In this document: one piece after another, positions 23,322-30,040 of the stretch | Numbering within the stretch: position 1 is the first letter of the stretch | Layout of the letters: the number at the start of each line of letters is the position of its first letter | NCBI GenBank assembly: GCA_009700365.1 | Contig: WLME01000001.1 | Location: forward strand, 1-32,354 | Source: Actinomycetota bacterium | GTDB lineage: Bacteria; Actinomycetota; Actinomycetes; Nanopelagicales; Nanopelagicaceae | DNA: 32,354 bases | Direction: 5' to 3' | Notes under the pieces: model-generated | Seen by the model: the letters and a program-made list of their open reading frames with translations, nothing else | Databases searched by the model: none | Told to the model about the DNA's origin: nothing | Translations under genes and position numbers: made by a program

Positions 23322-26300
23322 CTAGGCGGTTTCAGATTCGCGAAGACGTTGCGAGATAACTTCTGTCACGCCATCGCCACGCATTGTGACTCCGTAGAGC
23401 GCATCCGCGATCTCCATGGTGCGCTTCTGGTGAGTAATAATGATGAGCTGCGAACTCTCGCGAAGCTCTTCCAGAACTGTAAGTAGGCGACCAAGGTTCA
23501 CATCATCGAGTGCGGCTTCTACTTCATCGAGTACGTAGAACGGACTTGGGCGTGCCTTGAAGATTGCAACCAACATCGCAACAGCAGTAAGTGACTTCTC
23601 GCCACCTGAGAGCAGTGAGAGACGCTTAACGCGCTTTCCTGGAGGGCGCGCTTCAACATCCACACCAGTATTGAGAAGATCATCTGGATTTGTGAGGAAG
23701 AGACGACCATCTCCACCTGGGAAGAGTCGCGCAAAGATATCTTTGAAGTGTTCTGCAACTTCTTCATATGCCTGCATGAATATCTGCTGCACACGATCAT
23801 CGACTTCCTTGATGATGTCGAGCAAATCTTTCTTAGTGCGCTTGAGATCTTCTAGCTGTTCGGCCAAGAACTTCAGGCGCTCTTCAAGTGCGTTGTACTC
23901 CTCGAGGGCAAGAGGGTTAATCTTTCCGAGCAGAGTAAGTGAACGCTCTGTTGCCGCCAGGCGCTTCTCTTGCTGATCGCGGCGGTATGGAATTAATTCA
24001 GTAGCAACAATTTCACCAGTATCTGTTTCGATAAATGTTGGGACATCTTTATCTGGGCCGTATTCGGCAATTAGTGTTGGAATATCGATACCGAGCTCTT
24101 CGACGGCCTTATTCTCGAGAGTTTCAACGCGCATACGTTGTTCTGCTCGTGCAATCTCATCGCGGTGCACACTTGATGTGAGTTGGTCGAGTTGTTGTGT
24201 CAATTCGCGATTTCGCGCGCGAACAGTGAGAGTTTCACCTTCGCGGTCAGAACGGTTTACCTCAAGTCGTGAACGTTCAGTCTGAGCCTTTGCAATCGAG
24301 CGTTCGATATGAATAAGTGCTTCATATGCTGCCTCTGCAATTGCTTGCGAAATCACAGCACCGCGTGCACGAGCACCTCGCCTTGATACTGCTCGTTCAG
24401 ATGCTTCACGTTCTGCTTGTGCAGATGTCTCGAGCGCTTGGGCGCGAGCTGCAATCGATGTTAGACGCTCTTCTGATGTGCGCACAGCAAGTCGGGCCTC
24501 AACTTCTGTGGTGCGTGCAGTGGAAACGTCATTTCGGAGAGTTTCAGCGCGTGTGTGATCTGGCTCTGTGATCTCACCGTGGTTCTGTAATTGATTGGAT
24601 GCAATAGATAGCTCGTTCTCATCTCGAGATTTCGCAGCTGTTGCTTCATTGATTGCAAGAGTAAGACGTTCGACTTCAGCGGTTGCAGATTTGATGTTCT
24701 GCCCAGATACTGCAAGTTGTTCAGTAAGGGCAGCGATACGAGCATCTGACTCATTGAGTTTACCGAGCGCTGCATCAAATGCGGCCTGCTTACCTTCAAC
24801 ATCAGTTGCAGCCGATGAGATTTCAAATTTAAGGCGATCGCACTTGTGGTTGAGATCTTCTAGCTTCTTAGTTAAATCATCGACGAGCGCCTTGATTTCA
24901 ATCAACGATGAAGATGATGCTGAACCGCCGCGAGCACGCTTGGATGTGATGACATCTCCATCACGAGTTACCACCGTAACTGTTGGATGTTGGCGAAGAA
25001 TGGATTCTGCGCCGCGCGCATTGTCGGCAACTACCGTTGTCGCAAGAAGGGAGGCTAGGAGTTCAGAGATCTCTGAGGAGCGAACATGGTTGAGAAGTGA
25101 GGTGAGGCCACTTGGTACTTGGCTTGATGAATTGCCACCTGGTTCATATACAAGAACGTCTGCTTGACCAAGGTTCTCACTTCGCAAGGTTGTGAGCGCA
25201 CTGACGGCGGATGAAAGATCTTTTACTACGACTGCATCTGCAAGTGCGCCGAGCGCTGCAGCAGTTGCTGCTTCCCATCCTGAATCAATCTGAATGAGAG
25301 ATGCAATGCTTCCAAGAATCTGAACACCGCGAGAATCGCGAATAAGCGCTGCGGCGCCATCACGCGATGATGAGGTAAGTCGCATCGCCTCTAATTTGGA
25401 TTCGGTGGCGTTTCGTTCACGATCTGCAGCACGTTCTGCTTCAACGAGCTCTGCATGAACACTCTTTGCTGATTCCAGCGCACTCTTAGAGTTATTAAAT
25501 TGCGAATCCAGACCTTGTTCGCCTGCATCGGCGTTACCGATCTCCATCTCAAACTTCGCATAATCACTCTTCGCAGAATCGACTCGAGATTGCGCCTCAG
25601 TACGAGCCGCTTGCAGACGAGAAATTTCTTCAGTGATTGCTTCAAGTCGAGCGGCAAGAGATTTGATATGGCCTTCTTGGCGAGCTGTTCCTTCACGTTG
25701 ATCGGCGATTGCGCGCATTGCAGCAGCAATGGTGTCTTCTTCAGATTTCAGTGCAGCTTCAGCGCTTGCAAGAGATGCGGTAGCAGCAGCAAGTGCACTC
25801 TGTGCTGCAACAACACCGTTACGCAATTGTGCTTCTTCGCTGCGAAGTACAGCAGCTTCTTGATCTAGCGCTACTGGGTCACGACCGGCGCTACGGGCTT
25901 CCTCTGCTTCTTCAGCTAAGAATCGTGAACGCTCTTGCGCCAAAGATTGTGTTCCGCGGAATTTCTCACGCAGGGCGCTGAGTGAGTAGTAATTCTCTTG
26001 CGCCTTAATAAGAAGTGGGCTCTCAAAAGCAGATTGCGCATCGAGTTCTTCTTCACGCCTACGAACCTTGTCGAGTTCTGCTTCTACCTGTCCGCGACGT
26101 TCGCGGAGCGCATTTTCGTCTGCAACTTCTGCATCAAGGGTCTTTGAGAGTGAAATGTAATCATCGGCAAGCAGACGTAACTTGGCATCGCGTAGATCGG
26201 CTTGGATTGTCGCCGCTTTCTTGGCAACCTCTGCTTGTTTACCAAGTGGTCGTAGTTGACGGCGAAGTTCAACCGTAAGGTCATTCACACGTGCAAGATT

Positions 26301-26858
26301 TGCTTGCATCGAGTCGAGCTTACGAAGTGCCTTCTCTTTACGTTTACGATGCTTGAGAACGCCAGCTGCTTCTTCAATAAAGCCACGTCGTTCTTCAGGA
26401 GTTGCCATCAAGATTGCATCGAGTTGGCCTTGTCCCACAATCACATGCATCTCGCGACCAATACCGGAGTCGCTTAATAGTTCTTGGATATCTAACAGTC
26501 GTGATGCTTCACCATTGATTTGATACTCGCTCTGTCCATTACGAAAGAGAATGCGAGAGATAGTTACTTCTGTGTAATCAATTGGTAGTGCGCCATCGGT
26601 GTTATCAATAGTGACGGCAACTTCTGCACGACCCAGTGGTGCGCGCCCCGATGTTCCGGCGAAGATGACATCTTCCATCTTTCCGCCGCGAAGTGACTTT
26701 GCGCCTTGCTCACCCATAACCCAGGTGAGTGCATCAACGACATTTGACTTGCCTGAACCATTGGGACCGACCACACAGGTGATGCCAGGTTCGAGGCGAA
26801 GAGTGGTCGCCGAAGCAAAGGACTTAAATCCTTTGAGGGTCAGACTCTTCAAATACAC
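23322..26858 (-). CDS. smc: Chromosome segregation ATPase SMC
   Basis: SMC forms the condensin-like ring with ScpA and ScpB, which are not in this window, and compacts and separates sister chromosomes. The 1178-residue protein has the usual length. It shows an N-terminal Walker A GPNGSGKSN (31-39), a long coiled coil, a hinge domain at roughly 505-660, a second coil, and a C-terminal head with the signature LSGGEKSL (1083-1090), Walker B FYVLDE (1107-1112) and the D-loop. The start is GTG with a TANNNT element 6 nt upstream, so it appears leaderless. Mycobacteria have mutM between rnc and smc; here only 67 nt separate them. Confidence 0.98.
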   Translation of the reverse strand: MYLKSLTLKGFKSFASATTLRLEPGITCVVGPNGSGKSNVVDALTWVMGEQGAKSLRGGKMEDVIFAGTSGRAPLGRAEVAVTIDNTDGALPIDYTEVTISRILFRNGQSEYQINGEASRLLDIQELLSDSGIGREMHVIVGQGQLDAILMATPEERRGFIEEAAGVLKHRKRKEKALRKLDSMQANLARVNDLTVELRRQLRPLGKQAEVAKKAATIQADLRDAKLRLLADDYISLSKTLDAEVADENALRERRGQVEAELDKVRRREEELDAQSAFESPLLIKAQENYYSLSALREKFRGTQSLAQERSRFLAEEAEEARSAGRDPVALDQEAAVLRSEEAQLRNGVVAAQSALAAATASLASAEAALKSEEDTIAAAMRAIADQREGTARQEGHIKSLAARLEAITEEISRLQAARTEAQSRVDSAKSDYAKFEMEIGNADAGEQGLDSQFNNSKSALESAKSVHAELVEAERAADRERNATESKLEAMRLTSSSRDGAAALIRDSRGVQILGSIASLIQIDSGWEAATAAALGALADAVVVKDLSSAVSALTTLRSENLGQADVLVYEPGGNSSSQVPSGLTSLLNHVRSSEISELLASLLATTVVADNARGAESILRQHPTVTVVTRDGDVITSKRARGGSASSSSLIEIKALVDDLTKKLEDLNHKCDRLKFEISSAATDVEGKQAAFDAALGKLNESDARIAALTEQLAVSGQNIKSATAEVERLTLAINEATAAKSRDENELSIASNQLQNHGEITEPDHTRAETLRNDVSTARTTEVEARLAVRTSEERLTSIAARAQALETSAQAEREASERAVSRRGARARGAVISQAIAEAAYEALIHIERSIAKAQTERSRLEVNRSDREGETLTVRARNRELTQQLDQLTSSVHRDEIARAEQRMRVETLENKAVEELGIDIPTLIAEYGPDKDVPTFIETDTGEIVATELIPYRRDQQEKRLAATERSLTLLGKINPLALEEYNALEERLKFLAEQLEDLKRTKKDLLDIIKEVDDRVQQIFMQAYEEVAEHFKDIFARLFPGGDGRLFLTNPDDLLNTGVDVEARPPGKRVKRLSLLSGGEKSLTAVAMLVAIFKARPSPFYVLDEVEAALDDVNLGRLLTVLEELRESSQLIIITHQKRTMEIADALYGVTMRGDGVTEVISQRLRESETA

Positions 26859-26864
26859 GCGGTA

Positions 26865-26870
26865 AACCTA
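26865..26870 (-). promoter_or_regulatory. Predicted -10 element (TAGGTT) of leaderless smc
   Basis: TAGGTT on the minus strand lies 6 nt before the smc GTG, with no ribosome binding site between. Confidence 0.5.
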
Positions 26871-26906
26871 CCGTTCAGCGCGCCATTGGTATAAAAGCGA
26901 CTCAGT

Positions 26907-26921
26907 TCAAGTTGTACTTGA
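26907..26921 (-). terminator. Weak hairpin after rnc
   Basis: TCAAGT and ACTTGA make a 6-bp stem with a 3-base loop just after the rnc stop. A short T-run (CTTTTAT) follows on the minus strand some 13 nt later. The stem is A/T-rich, so this is a weak terminator candidate between rnc and smc. Confidence 0.25.
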
Positions 26922-26925
26922 GGGT

Positions 26926-27606
26926 TTACTGTGGTGTTTGAGAAAGTAATTCATATGCTGTGCGCGCTGCAGATTGTTCTGCTTCTCGCTTACTTTTTCC
27001 AAGACCTTCGGCAATCGATTCGCCAGAAACCATTGCAACCGCAGTAAAACTCTTATCGTGATCAGGTCCTGTCTCTGTTACGAGATATTCGGGTGAACCT
27101 TTTCCAAGTGCTGCAACTAACTCTTGTAGAGCGGTCTTTCCATCAAGGCCAGCACCTTTGGCCATTGCGCTATCGAGAGTCTCTTTAATGAGAGCGCTAA
27201 TAACTCGTGTTGTGGCATCAAAGCCGCACTCGAGATAGATAGCGCCAAATAGCGCTTCTAGCGCATCTGCAAGAAGTGAGTTCTTATCTCGACCGTTGGT
27301 AACTTCTTCGCCTTTACCAAGTCGAATATATTTTCCCAGTTCGAGAGTTCGCGCAATATCTGCGAGCGCACGCATATTGACGATGCCAGAACGAAGTGGC
27401 GATAAACGGCTCTCATCTAATTCGGGATATTTGAGGTAGAGCTCTTCGGTAACGATGAGACCAAGAACGGAATCGCCGAGAAATTCAAGGCGCTCATTTG
27501 TCGCGGTTAAACCAGTCTCATATGCATAAGACCGATGGGTAAAAGCTAGCTCGAGTACTTCCGGAGAGAGGCTAATTCCGAGTTGCTCAAGAAGTTTTGA
27601 GTACAG
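26926..27606 (-). CDS. rnc: Ribonuclease III with inferred CTG start
   Basis: RNase III cuts double-stranded RNA in rRNA precursors and some mRNAs. From a CTG at 27606 the product is 226 residues. The signature NERLEFLGDSVLG gives Glu41 and Asp45, and DALEALFG gives Asp114 and Glu117; all four catalytic residues fall at exactly the E. coli positions. A dsRNA-binding domain fills about 150-222. Between the in-frame stop at 27619-27617 and the ATG at 27375 there is no ATG, GTG or TTG in frame. That ATG would remove Glu41 and Asp45, so it cannot be the functional start. A GAGG lies 6 nt before the CTG, and the rpmF stop ends one base before it, which suggests re-initiation. The start is inferred; the gene is not in doubt. 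Confidence 0.93.
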   Translation of the reverse strand: MYSKLLEQLGISLSPEVLELAFTHRSYAYETGLTATNERLEFLGDSVLGLIVTEELYLKYPELDESRLSPLRSGIVNMRALADIARTLELGKYIRLGKGEEVTNGRDKNSLLADALEALFGAIYLECGFDATTRVISALIKETLDSAMAKGAGLDGKTALQELVAALGKGSPEYLVTETGPDHDKSFTAVAMVSGESIAEGLGKSKREAEQSAARTAYELLSQTPQ

Positions 27607-27607
27607 A

Positions 27608-27781
27608 TCAGACCTCTAGAACCTGACGGCGGTTATAGGTACCGCATGTTGGGCATGCAACGTGGTTGAGCTTTGGCTGCTGACACTGTTGGCATGTTGA
27701 GATAGCCGCTGCAGTTGTCTTCCACATGCTTCGTCGTGAACGTGTCTTCGAACGAGACATTTTTCGCTTTGGTACTGGCAC
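27608..27781 (-). CDS. rpmF: 50S ribosomal protein L32
   Basis: L32 is a small zinc-ribbon protein of the 50S subunit. The 57-residue product begins VPKRKMSRSKTRSRRS, basic like all L32 proteins. It carries four cysteines in CQQC and CPTC (residues 30, 33, 43, 46), so this is the zinc-binding form. The start is GTG at 27781 with a good AAAGGA ribosome binding site. The stop overlaps the region that precedes the inferred CTG start of rnc. It is too short for many gene finders. DUF177-rpmF is a widely conserved pair; here rnc follows directly. Confidence 0.96.
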   Translation of the reverse strand: MPVPKRKMSRSKTRSRRSMWKTTAAAISTCQQCQQPKLNHVACPTCGTYNRRQVLEV

Positions 27782-27805
27782 GGTAATCGTCCTTTATCTT
27801 GATGA

Positions 27806-27811
27806 AATCTA
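27806..27811 (-). promoter_or_regulatory. Possible -10 element (TAGATT) for rpmF-rnc
   Basis: TAGATT on the minus strand lies in the 77-nt gap behind DUF177. It would give a short leader of roughly 18 nt containing the AAAGGA ribosome binding site of rpmF. No -35 box is evident. Confidence 0.25.
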
Positions 27812-27858
27812 GTGAGCTACAAACGTGTGGTCTGCCGCCGTTATGGGGTAAGTATCGC

Positions 27859-28437
27859 TTATTTCTCGGGATTGCCAAAATCGAGATTCTCAAGGCCCGA
27901 CCAGCGAGCATCGATGACCTCATGAGCGTGGTCTTCCGGCAGGCTCGCCCACTTCTCCCCGCAATCTGGGCAGAGCCCCAAGCACTCCTCGGAGCAGAGT
28001 GGGTTCACAGGTAAGGTCAAAATAATTGCATCAATGATTGGAATCTCAAGGTTCATGAGATCACCTTCCATCTGAAGTTCATCATCGATATCGAGGTCAA
28101 TATCTTCATCATCGCGCCTCTTCTTGCGACCTTTTTCATTGGTCGGTTCATATCGGTAGAGCTCTTGAATCTTGCGATCGATAACTACTTCAACGGACTC
28201 GAGGCAACGAATACATTCGCCAATCGCAACGGCGTAAATTTCAGCGCTCAGAAGCACGCCCTCAGTGACAGATTCAAGGCGAATATCGGCCTCAATGACA
28301 TCGCCTTCAGGCACAGCAATGAGCGGCACTCCGATACGAGTTGGCGCCTCGATATCGAGCTCATACTCCTTGAGTTCGCCGGTTCGACGCGGAAGCTCGT
28401 AGGTGTTGAGAATAAAGGGGGTGTTCTTCTTACTCAT
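27859..28437 (-). CDS. DUF177 (YceD family) protein
   Basis: The YceD/DUF177 family is linked to large-subunit rRNA accumulation in E. coli and plants and is almost always next to rpmF, as here. The 192-residue product has an N-terminal beta-rich part (roughly 1-90) with the CIRCLE cysteine pair. A highly charged lysine- and aspartate-rich linker follows near 100-125 (GRKKRRDDEDIDLDIDDE). The conserved C-terminal CSEECLGLCPDCG cluster (near 153-165) could bind zinc. It lies 15 nt downstream of the SepIVA-like gene and 77 nt upstream of rpmF. Confidence 0.93.
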   Translation of the reverse strand: MSKKNTPFILNTYELPRRTGELKEYELDIEAPTRIGVPLIAVPEGDVIEADIRLESVTEGVLLSAEIYAVAIGECIRCLESVEVVIDRKIQELYRYEPTNEKGRKKRRDDEDIDLDIDDELQMEGDLMNLEIPIIDAIILTLPVNPLCSEECLGLCPDCGEKWASLPEDHAHEVIDARWSGLENLDFGNPEK

Positions 28438-28452
28438 CGTTGACGCTCTTAA

Positions 28453-28941
28453 CTAATTATCAGCGTTGAGCTGAGAAAGAATATCTTTATCGTCAGCGCC
28501 TTCGAGGCGTTGACGACCACGTGCAACGGCATCCATCGTCTTATTGAGGATTACTTCAAGAGTTGCAAGGCGTCCATCAATATATGTCTCAACCTCACGG
28601 CGCTCATCTTCGGCAATTTCGCGAGCTTCATGAAGGATCCGTTGTGCTTCATCACGCGCGGCTTGCACGATAGAAGTCTGTTCGACCATACGAGCAACAT
28701 CTTCGCGAGCAGAGGCGATCATTGATTCAGCGCTCATGCGACCTTCTTCAATGATGCGCTCTTTATCAGCGATGATTGATTCGGCTCCTTCTAAATCTGA
28801 CGGCAGGAAGTCGCGAGCTCCTTCGAGGATCTCGAGCATCTCGCCACGATGGACTACGCATGAGGCAGAGAGTGGAACTCCTCGGGCTTCTTCAACAACT
28901 GCAATTGCTGTATTGAGTTTCTCAATCGAATCCATTGTCAT
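28453..28941 (-). CDS. SepIVA-like coiled-coil septation protein, short form
   Basis: A 162-residue protein I identify with SepIVA (Rv2927c), a septal DivIVA-like factor of mycobacteria, from recalled sequence and from position. The N-terminal VEEARGVPLSASCVVHRGEM and the C-terminal YIDGRLATLEVILNKTMDAVARGRQRL blocks look the same as I remember them in SepIVA. The region between, about residues 55-125, is one continuous charged coiled coil that is much shorter than in the roughly 245-residue mycobacterial protein. The ATG overlaps the coaD stop by 4 bases (ATGA), so translation is coupled. DUF177 follows after 15 nt. The protein has no transmembrane segment or signal peptide. The role in division is inferred from homology. 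Confidence 0.78.
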   Translation of the reverse strand: MTMDSIEKLNTAIAVVEEARGVPLSASCVVHRGEMLEILEGARDFLPSDLEGAESIIADKERIIEEGRMSAESMIASAREDVARMVEQTSIVQAARDEAQRILHEAREIAEDERREVETYIDGRLATLEVILNKTMDAVARGRQRLEGADDKDILSQLNADN

Positions 28942-29420
28942 TTCTGTTCTCCTGCTCTAGCTCGTAACGCTTCATGGACATTTGCTGGAACCATCGATGA
29001 GACATCTCCACCGTAATGTGCGAGCTCCTTAACAATTGATGATGATAAGAATGAGTGTGCGGGAGAAGTGGCCATGAACATTGTCTCTACACCCGATGCC
29101 TGGATATGAACCTGTGCCATCTGCATTTCGTAATCAAAGTCAGTGACTGCGCGGAGTCCCTTAACGATTGCTTGTGCGCCATTCTTCTTGCAATATTCGA
29201 CGAGTAAGCCGCTGCCAGAATCAACGCGGACATTGGGAAATTTCTTCACATTCTCACTGATCATCTTCATGCGTTCTTCGACTGAGAAGAGCCCGGATTT
29301 ATTACGATTGACGAAGACTGCGACAATCACTTCATCAAATTGCCCACTGGCGCGCTCGATGATGTCGAGGTGGCCAAAGGTGATGGGATCGAAGGAGCCC
29401 GGGCACACTGCGCGTTTCAT
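28938..29420 (-). CDS. coaD: Phosphopantetheine adenylyltransferase
   Basis: CoaD transfers AMP from ATP to 4'-phosphopantetheine, the next-to-last step of coenzyme A synthesis. The 160 residues fit the family. The nucleotidyltransferase motif is TFGH in GSFDPITFGHLDI (near residues 8-20), and KGLRAVTDFDYEMQM and the C-terminal SSSIVKELA are also visible. The frame is open 42 codons upstream to 29546, but that extension overlaps rsmD and lacks family similarity. The ATG at 29420 has a TANNNT element 7 nt upstream. Its stop overlaps the SepIVA-like start by 4 bases. Confidence 0.97.
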   Translation of the reverse strand: MKRAVCPGSFDPITFGHLDIIERASGQFDEVIVAVFVNRNKSGLFSVEERMKMISENVKKFPNVRVDSGSGLLVEYCKKNGAQAIVKGLRAVTDFDYEMQMAQVHIQASGVETMFMATSPAHSFLSSSIVKELAHYGGDVSSMVPANVHEALRARAGEQK

Positions 29421-29427
29421 GGTGCAA

Positions 29428-29433
29428 ACGCTA
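29428..29433 (-). promoter_or_regulatory. Predicted -10 element (TAGCGT) of leaderless coaD
   Basis: TAGCGT on the minus strand lies 7 nt before the coaD ATG, in the 29-nt gap after rsmD. No ribosome binding site is seen. It would head coaD-sepIVA-like-DUF177. Confidence 0.45.
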
Positions 29434-29449
29434 GCAATGATTGCTGAGG

Positions 29450-30040
29450 TTATCCATTTTCCCCATCTACACGCGTAGGAACTCCATAAAAAATTGTTGC
29501 CTGCCCGTATTTCTTTTGACGCACTTCTTCGAGTCCTTCGGGCCATGAAATCTCTTTCACGCGACTATTGCGTTCGATTGCAATAAGAGCCTGTTGATCG
29601 ATAAAGCCACCATCGCGCAATTGAATAAGTGTTTCAATGACATCAACGTCATCAACTTCATACGGTGGATCGATATAAATGAAGTGATAAGGCTGCGCGG
29701 CCTTATCTTCGAGGAAGCGATGAACGTGCATTGAGTACAGATGGAAAATTCCGGGACATCCCGCACTCTTGAGATTCTCCAAATTACTTGCGATTGCCTT
29801 GGCGGCAAAATCATCTTTCTCGACCGCATGAACGAGCGCTGCTCCACGCGAAAGCGCTTCAAGTGCAATTGCACCTGTTCCTGCATAGAGATCTAAAACA
29901 TTAAGTCCATCAAATTCCCCGAACTCAGATGTCAACGTTGAAAAGAGCGCTTCGCGTGCTCGATCTGATGTGGGGCGAGTCGACGATGCCACTGCATCGA
30001 TAGAACGTCCTTTAGCAAGGCCAGCGATAATTCTCATCAT
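29450..30040 (-). CDS. rsmD: 16S rRNA (guanine966-N2)-methyltransferase
   Basis: RsmD methylates G966 of 16S rRNA with SAM. The 196-residue product has the SAM motif VLDLYAGTGAIALEALSRGA (near residues 48-67) and the N6/N2-methyltransferase catalytic motif DPPYE (near 124-128). The conserved N-terminal MRIIAGLAKGR and RPTSDRAREALFS are also present. Two consecutive Met codons occur at the start. The first, at 30040, shares a base with the recG stop (TAATG). The coaD start lies 29 nt downstream. RecG-rsmD-coaD is a widespread order. Confidence 0.96.
   Translation of the reverse strand: MMRIIAGLAKGRSIDAVASSTRPTSDRAREALFSTLTSEFGEFDGLNVLDLYAGTGAIALEALSRGAALVHAVEKDDFAAKAIASNLENLKSAGCPGIFHLYSMHVHRFLEDKAAQPYHFIYIDPPYEVDDVDVIETLIQLRDGGFIDQQALIAIERNSRVKEISWPEGLEEVRQKKYGQATIFYGVPTRVDGENG

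Noticed and set aside
23557..23976. Plus-strand frame of 139 codons opposite smc
   Set aside because: Antisense shadow of the SMC head and coil; no start signal and no family resemblance.
26926..27375. RNase III as a 149-residue protein from the ATG at 27375
   Set aside because: The frame continues upstream with the conserved NERLEFLGDSVLG signature; a product from this ATG would lack Glu41 and Asp45.
29421..29546. 42-residue N-terminal extension of CoaD
   Set aside because: It runs into rsmD, and known CoaD proteins start at MKRAVCPGSFDP-like sequence.
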